A stretch of DNA of 64,000 nt from Echinometra lucunter (Eukaryota; Echinodermata; Echinoidea; Camarodonta; Echinometridae). Each line of letters opens with the position of its first letter. Within the stretch, counting starts at the first letter, position 1. The notes below the pieces were generated by a model. The model was not told where the DNA came from. It did not search any database and saw nothing but the letters and a program-made list of their open reading frames with translations. The stretch spans positions 28,239,361 through 28,303,360 of the forward strand of contig CM057152.1 in the NCBI GenBank assembly GCA_029962745.1. Direction: 5' to 3'. Shown here piece after piece: positions 1-18,057 of the stretch. Made by a program: the position numbers and the translations under genes.

Positions 1-699
1 TCCTGTGGATATTATACTTTGAAACTTTCAGACTGGTATTTTTATACTATAACCCTTATGTTTATCCCATTTTCAAGTAACAAAACAAGATTTTTTTAAA
101 TCATAACAATGCTAACCAATGTCTTTAAGAAATTCACTACAGGGAAAGCTGAAATCTGAATGCCAGTATTGGTAGTCAGTTAGGGAGCTACATGTACCCA
201 CTTCATATGGATGTAGTGGCACAGCCTACACCTACATGTACTGCAGCTCACCGCTGTAACTCTATATGTAGCAATGAAATATGATATGCAATGCTCTTGA
301 AAGTGCTTTAGTTCTTTCAAATACACAGTAACATGTAGGTCCGTACCAATTTTTTCGAAACAGGCTAGGATACAGAATGCCTGTTTGCAGTACTGCTTTT
401 CATTGTCTACTAGAAACCATGACATTGACGAAAACTCTCACATTTAATTCAGACATTCATGACTCAAATCTGCAATACAGTGTACAAACAATAACTCAAA
501 TGCTGAATAATCAAAGTTCTGCAAACAAGTTCTAAACCACATTAAACTGCAATTTCATCATGAGAACTTGGAAAACAAACAGTGACGTCCAATGTACAAT
601 TTGACTATTAGAACAAGCACCCATTGTTTGTGAGGAATACATTGGTTACTAAGGTTGATGATTCAGTGCATTATGTTTCATCATAAGCCAGATAAAACA

Positions 700-1422
700 G
701 GCTTTTACTAAACACTCGGGTCGCAGTGCGCTGGAAAACACTCGGGTCGTAGCATGCTGGCTATGGGACGCCAAGCGTTAACTAAGTTATTTAGTCCAAG
801 ACTACACAGTTTCGGTGTCAAAAGTGCACTAAAAACACTATTTCTTTATAGAATTCACGAAGAGTGAATCATTTCGTCACAAAATGAAATGCAACAGACA
901 ATTTTGCAACAAAAATTTCCTACTAGTATGAATAAACAGAAATGATTTATATAGTTCTCAAGCCACTAGTATTCAATTCGCCAGGGCCGTTGACTTTGTT
1001 TCGTTACAAACATTGCACATTGCACAACACTGCATACATGTAGCAGACGGCGGATGGATCAGTTTGCCAGAGTATGCTTGCTGGCGTGGCTATATGTTAG
1101 CGGTTTACTGCAGGGCGGATCCAGGAGGTAGTGAAAGAGGGGCACACTAAATTTCGACAAGCAAAGATAAATAGATAAATAAGTAAATAAATGAATAACA
1201 AAAAATACTCACTTCGAAAGGGGGCACTCTTGAAAAAAGAGAGGGCACAAGGCATACTTTTGGCTCGAAGGCGCCCCCCCCCCCCCCCGATCCACGCTTG
1301 GTTTACTGTACACAGACTAGTTCTGGACCAAATAACCTAGTTAACACTTGGCGCACCATACCCAGCGAGCCACGACCTGAGTGTTTTCCAGCGCGTCGCG
1401 ACCCGAGTGTTTAGTAAAAGCC
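700..1422. mobile_element. Long-TIR element (family GGCTTTTACTAAACACTCGG), 0.7 kb
   Basis: Left end GGCTTTTACTAAACACTCGG and its inverse CCGAGTGTTTAGTAAAAGCC at the right; the inverted similarity extends roughly 80 bp inwards (TGCGCCAAGTGTTAACTAGG-type sequence). ATAAAACA flanks it (692-699 and 1424-1431), fitting an 8-bp target duplication with one extra base at the right. A hAT-type MITE is nested at 1111-1300. No transposase was seen; superfamily unassigned. Confidence 0.8.
1111..1300. mobile_element. hAT-type MITE, 190 bp, perfect 8-bp TSD
   Basis: Starts CAGGGCGGATCC, ends GATCCACGCTTG, and is flanked on both sides by GTTTACTG (1103-1110 and 1301-1308). The interior has a (AAAT)n-like run and a poly-C tract near the right end. 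Confidence 0.85.
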
Positions 1423-2047
1423 AATAAAACATAGCCATATACATTAAATGTGATACAGACAACTTTTGTAAAAATGTGGAGTTGTGGAGACATGATGTAC
1501 AAATATATATGTACATGTATGTACAGGAGCATGTATACACTGTTGCCACACTTCTGTGTACCATGCAAATTGGCAATGCAACATTCTTCTGATTTCCTCA
1601 CAGTAGGTGTTATACCTACTTGCTTGCTCCGAATGTGTCTACAGGGAGGCTCACTCAAATGTCCAGGAATCAAATTGGTTCCTTTTGTGTATTAAAGATT
1701 GCATTGCGTACGGCAGTATGTACATGTACAATATGATGCTATTCCTTGATGTCCACTATACAATCAACTGGTATATAATACAGTCCAACAGATATACGTA
1801 AACTTATTATCATTTTCAAATCTAGACTCTCAGCAGCTTCAAAATGTTTTGCAGTGGCTCCATCATTGACTTGGAACAACATCCCTCTTTACATACATGT
1901 ATGTACCAGTATACTATAAGAAAAATTGTTTTTCCACCTTCTAAAGATCCGTAAAACCCCAATCGATCCACTTATTTTTTTCTGTTTTCTTTCGGGGTTT
2001 TGTGTAAGTGCTGTAGTACTTATTGTGTTTAGTGCTCCAAAATATTC

Positions 2048-2116
2048 ATTACTATTATTATCATCATTATTATCATCATCATCATCGTCATCATCATCAT
2101 CATCATCATTATTATC
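2048..2116. repeat. (TCA)n/(TTA)n microsatellite
   Basis: Mixed TCA and TTA trinucleotides over about 70 bp. Similar (TCA)n runs occur at 18839-18945 and 22319-22353. Confidence 0.9.
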
Positions 2117-2530
2117 ATATTGAGATTCTCAGACAAAACATGTGCATAACCAAGGAGACAAATGCACATAGTAGACGACTCTAACTGCTGCAATACAATG
2201 TATGAACCGTAGCTTGATTTTAAATCTAAAGTTGTTACATGTAGGTGCAGACTTAATATCCTGTGGCAGTGACTATTAAGACGCTACAGGACACACAAGA
2301 CAAGGTTCTAACCATGTCAAGTCCTTTGTTTGTCTCTACCTACAGTATAGCCTACATGCAGTGGCCCAGAAATTGGAGATGCCAATACTGAACAGGGAGA
2401 TTAGTATTACCATACTACTACTGTTGCCTTGTATTAGATTCATAAGCACACAACATGAGGTCCCCTCATTTTACATTTCTACATGTACATACTTGGAACA
2501 GTTATCCTATATTTTCTTCCAGCTCCTTCA

Positions 2531-3521
2531 AGCCCCGTTGACACTTGCACACATTTTGGTCCCGCATAGTTTGCGCAATAATACGAACTCATGCGTGCTA
2601 ATTCATGGATAATGTGGGACAACTTGAGGAGAGGTGCAGGAGGAGACAGGACAATGCGTGAAATGCATGGAAAATTTTTCAACATGCTGAAAAATTTGGC
2701 ACGACAAAATTTTTTTTTCGACATTCATAAAATATGCACCCCATCCCCGGGAGAGTAGCACACAATTCACGATCATTTCACGACATATTCGCTCATAATT
2801 TGCGCGTTGGCTGCGCTTACTTCCCGTACTGTTTTGGCATGATATGCGCATAGGTTGCACATGCAGACCATGTGCTCAATGCAAGTCGCATTCGGTCTGT
2901 TCTAGCCTCAGCACTGCAATGATCGTAGTACAATGAGTCATAGCTCCGAAAAGAGCAAGGTCATTATCGTCATCATCCTCCTCTAACGACAGTGAGAATT
3001 GAGAGCAGGTATTCAAGGCTCTCAATGAGTCAAATTCAAATAACCATGTAAAAAAAGAAGAGAACTTGGGGGTCCAAAAAGGACATATTCCAGATTATTC
3101 CTGGACCCAGCAGGCGACCCATGCAGTCGCAGACTTTATTAAGGAAAATCCAATGCTGTATGATAAAAGACAAAAAGAATGGCTAAATCTAGCTTTCTCA
3201 CCTTTCTACTCCGTCTCCCTAATTCTCACTTCACCTCTAAATTAGCTACTTCGGTATTCAAGATCTTAATGAGTGTCTGATTCCTGTTGAATCTGAAATG
3301 AATTGGAAGCCCTTGGAATGGATAAGAACCACCGAGATCTCTGAAACAACAGTGCGCAAAAGGGGCGTAAACATTACGTAACAATGCATGCCCTAGCGTC
3401 CACGTATGGCGTTAATCATTCATAAAGTATACATGCCAGTGCATGGCATTTGGTCCCGCACTTGCACGCATTTAAAGCGGGCCAGTGCGGGACAAAAATG
3501 CATGAAAGTGTCAACAGGGCT
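2531..3521. mobile_element. PIF/Harbinger-like element with 36-bp TIRs
   Basis: Left end AGCCCCGTTGACACTTGCAC extends to TTTTGGTCCCGC; the right end carries the inverse (GCGGGACAAAAATGCATGAA to GTCAACAGGGCT). Possible 3-bp target TCA/TTA flanks it. It carries a MADF-like coding fragment at about 3050-3190, as Harbinger elements often do. Superfamily is an inference from these points. Confidence 0.6.
3048..3238 (+). pseudogene. MADF/Myb-SANT-like domain fragment
   Basis: One open frame reads SWTQQATHAVADFIKENPML followed by YDKRQKEWLNL, then runs to a stop. The VxDFIxENPxLYDxRxxEW pattern resembles the start of a MADF domain (DNA-binding partner protein of PIF/Harbinger transposons). A later piece (WKPLEWIRTTEISETTVRKR, about 3306-3365) could be the next part in another frame. 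It is short and lacks a start. Confidence 0.42.
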
Positions 3522-3857
3522 TTACCATAAACCTCTAGAATGCCAGGAAATATATTGGGAAGGGGATGGGGTATTTCATAATTTATACCACATGTACACA
3601 GATTTTTTTTTTTTCTTCTGATCACTGGTACCCTTGATAAGACCTAAATGTCCATTTGTGCATAAAAGCCTATTTATGTGTACACTGTAGGCAAGGATGA
3701 AGACATTGTGACATCGGGAGAAAAGGTGGTCTATCCTTAGTGTAAGTGCGCGCGAAATTTACAAAATAATCACGTCTGAGAAGTTAAGACTAGAAATGAA
3801 TCCTGGTATGAAATGAATCCGGGTATAAATGAATAAAGTGCACCGTCAAATTCGTCA

Positions 3858-3945
3858 ACTACTCGTGGCGGAGTGGTTAAAGCCATTGTCAGAGTTCGAT
3901 ATATTACTAGCCATGCTAGTCAAGGGTTCGAATCCCCATGATGCT
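3858..3945 (+). tRNA. Class II tRNA-like sequence (Ser/Leu type), probably pseudogene or SINE head
   Basis: Contains an A box (TGGCGGAGTGG), a B box (GGTTCGAATCC), and between them a long variable arm that folds perfectly (ACTAGC, CAT, GCTAGT at about 3905-3919), followed by a T run (TTTTTTT near 3952) like a Pol III terminator. The acceptor and T stems pair poorly and the anticodon cannot be fixed (CAG is one option), so a functional tRNA is unlikely. Closest by eye to tRNA-Ser. Confidence 0.55.
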
Positions 3946-6164
3946 GGTAATTTTTTTGTTATTATGAAATTGATGACAATGGTGTTTATTCTGCTGATGG
4001 AATAGTTAAAGTATGATAGATATTCTTCGATCAAGTGCCTACCATTCCATGCCTGCTTACAATAAGGATCGACCAAAAAGGTAAACTGAAATTCAAACAT
4101 GTAACCTTTGTACATGTACATGAGCGCAGTACACATACCTACTGTATTCTGCACCATAAAGCCCTAGGCATTCTATGAACGATGTTTTGTTTTAGCCCAC
4201 AGGAGGAAAGAAGTGGAAGGTCACATACCAGACAGGGGTCACCTCTTCACCCATAGTTCACACCAGGTCATGTTGTAAACCAGTGTTTGTAAATACATGT
4301 ATTTGACCCTTTGCTCTACATTCCAGGAAGCTTAGAGTTGTGTGTGAAAGGGTGTAATATTGAACACCCTGAGGGCTTAATGGGAAAACTTTTACTGCTG
4401 TAGGAAAAATACCTGGTATTTTCTGATCAGGTTTTCTCCCCCCCCCCCACCCCAATCAGAAAATACCAGGTATTTTGCCAGCGTGAATCAGAAGTACTCG
4501 TAATATCCCCTAAGAAAAATACCCATAGTTTAGTAAGTATGTGTACTTTCTCAAATTATGTGTACTTTCTCCAAGGTCGCATGGATATTTGCAATGTGAA
4601 AGCAAATTACGAGAACTTCTATCCCATCGAACACTGGCGCATGAACCGTAATGCACATGCTCATAACTACAAGAAGTTTCCTTTAGAGGTCTGGTTCGGG
4701 GAGGTGTCAATGCACGAAATAATTATCAGGTATTTGGGGGCCTGAAAAGGTTCTCGTAATTTATGGGTATTTTTCCTGATCGGGTGGATGTGAAACCGCC
4801 TATATGTAATGTCAATTGACACCAAAATGTTTCATTCCTCAAAAGGATTTCTTAAAAGCCTGAGGCCCTCATACGTGTACATGCACTCATAGCACCTTTA
4901 GTTGAGCAATGTGATAAAACCTTGATACAGAATTGTTAAACTGGTATCAGATGTCTCAGACACCACATTCATGAAAGTATGACTGGATTTACTGCAAAAT
5001 ACAGTAAAAAGAGGTCTATGTTAGAATTTGTTTTAAATTAGTTGTAACATGTCGGCAGTTATGAAGAAACTACTGTAGTACAAGTTTCAGAAATATAAAA
5101 GTCTTACGGTATTTACATATCATGCAGTCCAGTCTTAGGAGGAATGCCTACAGTATGATGTATTTTATCATTCTTTTAAATAAATTCATATCTGCCACAT
5201 AGGCAGAAGACAAAATAGATCATTATTTGGGGGGGGGGGGCAAGGGAGGGGGGGAACAGTAAATGACCCCATTCAGACACATGCTGAAGTTTGATGCTTT
5301 AAAAAATACAGCAACAAAAGCAAAACTTGGAAAAGCATATTGCGCTTCCCATTTTATCATCATCTACAAACACAGATCTGAAAGTATGATGACATGTAGC
5401 TACTAGAATCAGTATCAAGCAATTATTGTGCAGTTGTTGTTTTCTTTAACTCCCCCAGTAAACACTGACCCCATTCTCATTACAGGGTAGACTGTGGGTC
5501 ATGCAAACGAAGCGTGACTCATGGCGCAAGCTAGAGAGGACCACAAGCACTCACTGCATTCACACCTGCCTTCAGTTGGAGTGATCAATCAGAGGACCCC
5601 CTTTTTGAGAGGTCTTGTTGCTATGAAACCCTCTCTCTGTAGCGTGCACATTTCCCTGTGTTATTGCATACATGTAGCCCCTACTCGATTTTACACATGA
5701 AAGAAGATCGAGGGAAAAACACTTCTGGGGTGCTCTAGGGCAGTCTGCTCTAGACGACTGTTTTCATTCCCAGAGATAGCAGACCGACTAACATTTCTAG
5801 GGGCTTTTACTAAACACTCGGGTCGCGTCGCGCTGGAAAACACTCGGGTCGCGGCTCGCTGGGTATGGTGCGCCAAATGTTAACAAGGCAAACGCCAAGC
5901 GTTGTCTCGCCTGCATATTGCAGTCATGAAGAGACTGCATGTCAAAACTATGCTATATGACTTCTGAGGGTGTCAGCAGTTTAGGGGGTGAATTGTGGTT
6001 CTGACAGTTTACATATGCAATAATGGTATAGGCCTACTTTATCCCTAGGAAATCAGATAACACTAAGAATGCTGTTAATACTATGAAGCTATAATTATTT
6101 CCATGCAAGTAAGGAAATGAATGTTAGTGAAAAAGAATGTAACTGATAATAATGTGAGTAAAAT

Positions 6165-6328
6165 TGTAATTGTAATAATAAGTGAAAGGGAGTTCACAAA
6201 TTATCATTGCACAGGCCTGGTTATGGATAAATTAAGTAAATAAATTTTAAAAAATGCACAATCATATTGTAATAATAAGTGAAAGGGAGTTCACAAATTA
6301 TCATTACATAGGCTTGGTTATGGATAAA

Positions 6329-6372
<44 letters not shown>

Positions 6373-6375
6373 ACA
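6165..6375. repeat. Direct duplication followed by (AAAT)n
   Basis: A ~75-bp segment (GTAATAATAAGTGAAAGGGA to TATGGATAAATTAA) occurs twice, near 6173 and 6270; the second copy runs into a (TAAA)n microsatellite at about 6328-6373. Confidence 0.8.
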
Positions 6376-6554
6376 AATATATGAAAAACAGTAACAAGTA
6401 AAATACAAAATCTGGTTCAGGTATAGAGAGTAGTGAGTTCACTGCTATTATACAGTAAACTGTAGAATGAACTCTGTTGAACTGAAGTAAAATGTTAGTG
6501 TTAAAAAGTATCAAATTATCAAAGTTCATGTCATTACAGGAACAAAGTGGTGTA

Positions 6555-7357
6555 AATCATAGCACAGTGCCAGTCATGGAAAGTTCATTGACCTTTAACC
6601 TTAATCAAATTCAATTCACATTCAAACTTGACCTGCACCTTCAAGAGATGGACCTCTGGTATGAATTTGGTGATTCCACGTCAAAGCTATAGAAAGTTAT
6701 TAGGTGTACAACATAGCACAGTGCCAGTTATGAAAAGTTCATTGACCTTTGACCTTTGACCTTAATCAAATTCAACTCACATTCGAACTTGACCTGCACC
6801 TTCAAGAGATGGACCTCTCATATGAATTTGGCAATCCTACCTCGAAGGTATAGAAAGTTATTGTGTGTACAACATAGCACAGTGCCAGTCATGGAAAGTT
6901 CATTGACCTTTGACCTCTGACCTTATTCAAATTCAACTCATACTCAAACTTGACCTGTGCCTTCAAGAGATGTACCTCTGGTATAAATTTGGTGATCCCA
7001 CCTCGAAGCTATAGAAAGTTATTGTGTGTACAACACAGCACAGTGCCAGTCATGGAAAGTTCATTGACCTTTGACCTTTGACCTTAATCAAATTCAACTC
7101 ACATTCGAACTTGACCTGCACCTTCAAGAGATGGACCTCTTGTATGAATTTGGCAATCCTACCTCGAAGGTATAAAAAGTTATTGTGTGTACAATATAGC
7201 ACAGTGCCAGTCATGGAAAGTTCATTGACCTTTGACCTTTGACCTTATTCAAATTCGACTCATATTCGAACTTGACCTGCGCCTTCAAGAGATGGACCTC
7301 TGGTATGAATTTGGTGATCCCACCTTAAAGCTATAGAAAGTTATTGGGTGTACAACA
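6555..7357. repeat. ~160-bp tandem repeat, five units
   Basis: Units begin near 6560, 6714, 6875, 7037 and 7198 with AGCACAGTGCCAGT. Each contains a TGACCT run, then AAATTCAACTCACATTCGAA, GACCTGCACCTTCAAGAG and ends GAAAGTTATTGTGTGTACAA. The first unit is the most diverged. Confidence 0.9.
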
Positions 7358-8698
7358 CAATTGTTGACGACGACGCCGACACCGACGACGACGCCTACGC
7401 CGACACCGGAAATAGTGATACCTATGTCTCGCTCCGCTACGCAGGCGAGACAACTAGGTTATTCGGTCCAAAACTAGTCAGTGTACAGTAAACCACTAAC
7501 ATATTCATAGCCACGCCCATGCATACTCTGGCAAATTGATCCTCCCGCCCTCTGCTACGCACAAAGTGTTTCTAAGGAAACAAAGTCAATGGCCCGGACG
7601 AATTGAATATAACAGGCTTAATGCCGGCTTAATGAGATATCATAATTATAAATCCTTTCTGTTTAATTATTGGTAGGAGGTTTTTGTTGCAAAATTGTCT
7701 ATTGCATTTCACTTTGTAACAAAATGGTTCACTGTTTGTGAATTCTATAAAGATGTAGAGTTTTGAGTGAACTTTTGACACTAAATTGTGTAGTTTTGGA
7801 CCAAATAACTTAGATAACACTTGGCGCACCATACCCAGCGAGCCGTGACGTGACCTGAGTGTTTAGTAAAAGCCTTTCTAGGAGGCTTTTACATGTATCT
7901 CTCTTTTTCTGTGTCACATCTGAATGGGGCCTACATGTACTAGGAATCCCAAACAGAATTATTATGTGTCATACTATATTTTGATAGGAGATCTAGACAC
8001 ATGTACCCCCACCGTCATAGAAGTAACCCGCATTGCATGTGATCCTAGAGGCGGTGAAATAGTAGGTGGTTAAACTTTACTGAGAAAACAGATCATCTCA
8101 GATCACATCAGCTTATGTCAATATTTGAGTCTTTGAAAGACTGAGGGCCTATTGTTCTTCTTACACAGAAGTTCAACTAAGGATTAAAGATACTCCAAAG
8201 TGCTTCATCATGTAGTCTTTTGGAGTGCAGTATGCAAACATGAAGTTAACACTTAATCTACTTGTAGATATTACACTTGTGTAATTCTTCCACAAAAATG
8301 GAATAAATGTCTTGTGGGAAATTCAAAACAGCCATTTTTAGAGTAGTTTTATCTCTCTCCTAAACACTACACTGAACATCATTTTTTGGAGAAGATGCAT
8401 GCATCCCTTTCTTCAGAGAATTGGGACAAGACACAAGACTTAATGACTATGCAATCCATTTAAAAACCTCTTTTTCAACCCCTTTATGGCCTGAGCCCTG
8501 AATAGCCTTTAGTTTTACAGAACTTTTTCACTAAAGAAAACGAGTACATTTTGATGAGGTTATTTCAAAGCAAACAGTTTACATACAATCTTCCTCTTGT
8601 AGCGACATACCTCTAGAAAGATACAGGGTTTTGATATATTTTCTTAATCGGCCTTTACCAAAATACACATGGCAATATTGAAAGCAAGAATTGGTGAA

Positions 8699-8962
8699 CA
8701 AGTTGCAGCTCAGAGTATTGTACTTGCTCTCAAGTTGCAGCTCAGAGTATTGTACTTGCTCTCAAGTTGCAGCTCAGAGTATTCTACTTGTTCTCATGTT
8801 GCAGCTCAGAGTATTTCACTAGCTCTAAAGATGCAGCTCAAGAGTATTGTACTTGCTCTCAAGTAGTTGCAGCTCAGACCATCGTACTTGGTCTCAAGTT
8901 GCAGCTCAGAGTATTGTACTTGCTCTCAAGTTGCAGTTCAGAGTATTGTGCTTGCTGTCCAG
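8699..8962. repeat. 32-bp minisatellite, about eight units
   Basis: Unit AGTTGCAGCTCAGAGTATTG followed by TACTTGCTCTCA. The first two and the seventh are nearly identical; units 4-6 and 8 are diverged by substitutions and small insertions. It ends 126 bp before PACS exon 4's intronic side. The open frames here are a by-product of the repeat. Confidence 0.9.
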
Positions 8963-9078
8963 AATGTTCAACTGCTTGATAGAGACTGAGAAAGGGTTGG
9001 ATCCAGCCGCATTCAAAGACAAAAAAATTAAAAATTTAAGAAAAAACAAAATACAAAATGTATCTGATAATGATATCA

Positions 9079-15470
<6,392 letters not shown>

Positions 15471-15954
15471 AATAAATCCACTTAAGCAATTGTAAGGAAA
15501 TTCCAGATGAATTTCAGGGCGTCATGGTAGTATCAGTCCACAATGCATGATTTAAATCACAAAAACGGGCTCACATCTCGCTCCAGAACGTCGCCTTGTC
15601 ACAAAAAAAAATTATCACATCGTTAAGAGCTAGCTGAGTTTGTGTACAATATTCAGGTAGCAGCGCACATGCACGCACCAACTTCATGCATTGTGCATAT
15701 ATTGCACGTGAAGAAGAAAAAAGAACTGGATCAACGAACGCGTACGCGTACGTACCTCGGAGGTGAGATGAGATGAGCTGGAGAATGGGGGTGGGGCAAG
15801 CTTTTTCATACAGATTTTTTTTTAAATTCCGATTCTCACTTCTTGATACTGTTCTTGTAATATCTACATGATTTATATAACTATTTACAGCAAGAGGAGG
15901 GAAATAAGAAACATAATTATTGTAGTAAATCTTCAAAACTGAACATAACATTAC

Positions 15955-16024
15955 GCAAAATTAAAATGGAGTTGCGAGTTTTTCTTACAGTAATAAAAAC
16001 TCGCAACTCCCTTTTTAATTTTGC
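15955..16024. repeat. Near-perfect hairpin, ~29-bp stem
   Basis: Arms GCAAAATTAAAATGGAGTTG plus CGAGTTTTT and the inverse, separated by an 11-base loop (CTTACAGTAAT). It sits about 490 bp upstream of the PACS start codon. Confidence 0.85.
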
Positions 16025-16682
16025 AACTTAAGAGGATACAGAATACTATTCTTATAATAGATTTTACAATATATTCATTTTAGGAGAAAAATAAACAAGC
16101 AAACACCCAGAGCAAAACAAGACTATGGAAATATATTGTTTTCTTATCCCACATCTCGTTATTTCTTGTTGGCTTGCACACTCCATTCACAGAATATAAT
16201 AACATGCCGGCTGCATGTTACAAGTCTTACAACCAAATTCATACCAGTAAAAATCTCAATTGCTTATTGGTATGAAGAAAAAACAAAAACAAAACAAAAA
16301 ACAGTAGCATATTAAGCTGATAGAATACAATAGAATACAAGGAATTTAAAAAAATAGCCCTACTTGTTTTAATAACATGACTGATAATACAAAAATAATG
16401 TTACCTGGTAATATGCATGCTGATCACTGAGCTCCATACAGGATACCACACCAACTACAAATCAAATCAAATCACATCAAATTTATTAATATATAATCTA
16501 CAATTTTGATAAGAAGGTATAGGAAGTGCAGATTATGACCACTTTAATAACAAGATGTTGTTGTTGTTTTTTCACGGTTGAATCCACCCCAACCCTTATT
16601 CAATATGTACCACTGATCATTATATGGCAGACTCAAATAATCTATTTATCATCTGTGTAGTTATTTGCTTATCTATCTAACC

Positions 16683-16702
16683 ATCTATCTATTTATTTAT
16701 GC

Positions 16703-16745
<43 letters not shown>

Positions 16746-16746
16746 A
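16683..16746. repeat. (CTAT)n microsatellite
   Basis: About 55 bp of CTAT with a degenerate left edge, in the intergenic region upstream of PACS. Confidence 0.9.
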
Positions 16747-17129
16747 TTTTTTTAAAATTTATGTAGCTCATTAATTCATTCATTCACTCATTCATTTATG
16801 CATTGAGGTGTGGAAACAGCACTGGCAGAAGTAATCCATTTACAAAGAAGTAACATAATATTTACATGCGTTATAAACGAAATATCTGACATTATTATAT
16901 TAAACGAAAATAATGATAGCGCCCCTCGTTAAAAAGACGCCTGCAGTCGCTTCACCGACACCACAGAATGATAGATTTTTCTCAGTCCGTATTTCTGTGG
17001 TCCGTATAGGTTTTTAAAAAGGAAACCTAACTTCGAAAAATTCATGTAAATGTATTATGTATTTACCGATGCTAAATTTAAAATCAATAGTAATTCATAT
17101 GCTTTCCAATGGTCAGTGGTTCTAGGGGT

Positions 17130-17443
17130 GTTGCATAAATTAATGTTACGCTTGACTTTACGAACGACTGGAAAATGAAGTGTTAAATGGGCCGGGATGA
17201 CCAAAATTTTTCCTGACGTTTTAACAAAATGTGACTGGCTTTCCCATTACCTCAAGTAAATTGTAAAAAATATCCTTCGCAATAAAAATGTTTGTAAATA
17301 ATGATAATATCAATTTACGTCTGCATATTTTACTCTGCGCTGATAAGATTTATAATGATTAAGAATCCCACTTGGCTGGCATATTTCAGTTGTTCGTAAA
17401 GTCGTTCGTAACTTTACGAACAGCTTTATGAAACACCCCCAGG
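17130..17443. mobile_element. MITE, copy 2, with GGGGTGTT termini
   Basis: Left GGGGTGTTGCATAAA and right TTTATGAAACACCCCC are inverted, with inner inverted ACTTTACGAACGACTGG-type sequence. No coding potential. Superfamily unresolved because the target duplication is unclear. Confidence 0.72.
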
Positions 17444-17835
17444 TTTTCAGGGCCATGAATCACTGAACACCTTTGTTTTCAAAAGTTTGTGCAGAATCTG
17501 TAGGTGGTTCACTTTCTTGTTCAACAGGATATAGGCAGGGTTTGCCAGTTGAATGGCTCTGTCAGCTGGCTTGGTACTACAATGTATAGTTGGCAACTCT
17601 TCATAATTATATCCTTCAGTAGGCACATCTCATTTTTATGACTGAATTTAGGCTCCTTATAAAAACACGAAATAAGATGACAGACATGATATAATTGATC
17701 AATAAGAAGTGACATCTTCAGAGATTAAAGCACAGAGAGAAAGTTTGTTTATCTGCAGTGTTTCAGGCATCTTCCACCAATTTTCAACAAAAAACAAAAT
17801 TTGTAAAACTCAGTTAAGTCAAATATTCACACATG

Positions 17836-17875
<40 letters not shown>

Positions 17876-18024
17876 GGGGGGGGGGGGTCCCTTTTCCTCT
17901 TTGTGATCTTTGGGATCTTGCTATTCCTTTGGATTCCCCAGTTTCAATATTTGCTATATAGACAAAAGTTAAGATTCAGCCAAATTGCCTTCTTGCAAGT
18001 GTCTCATCTAAACAGGCTTTACAA

Positions 18025-18057
<33 letters not shown>

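Larger units (their letters stand above)
5902..7453. mobile_element. Nested element with TTGTCTCGCCTGC termini and tandem-repeat core
   Basis: Left end TTGTCTCGCCTGC (5902-5914) and its inverse GCAGGCGAGACAA (7441-7453). The sister element at 700-1422 supplies the uninterrupted target (CGCCAAGCGTTAACTA), so this is an insertion with no clear target duplication. The right end can form a hairpin (TGTCTCGC, 12 bp, GCGAGACA) and is preceded by a GACGACGACGCC-rich stretch (7364-7410). The core holds the ~160-bp repeats at 6555-7357. No protein-coding region was seen. Confidence 0.65.
5802..7874. mobile_element. Long-TIR element (family GGCTTTTACTAAACACTCGG), 2.07 kb with nested insert
   Basis: Left GGCTTTTACTAAACACTCGG, right GAGTGTTTAGTAAAAGCC; flanked by a perfect 8-bp duplication TTTCTAGG (5794-5801 and 7875-7882). 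Sequence from 7455 to 7860 matches, in inverse orientation, the left half of the element at 700-1422. About 1.55 kb between 5902 and 7453 is absent from that sister copy and is a separate insertion. Confidence 0.85.

Noticed and set aside
8699..8962. CRISPR-like appearance of regularly spaced repeats
   Set aside because: Units are contiguous with no unique spacers, and the genome is metazoan.
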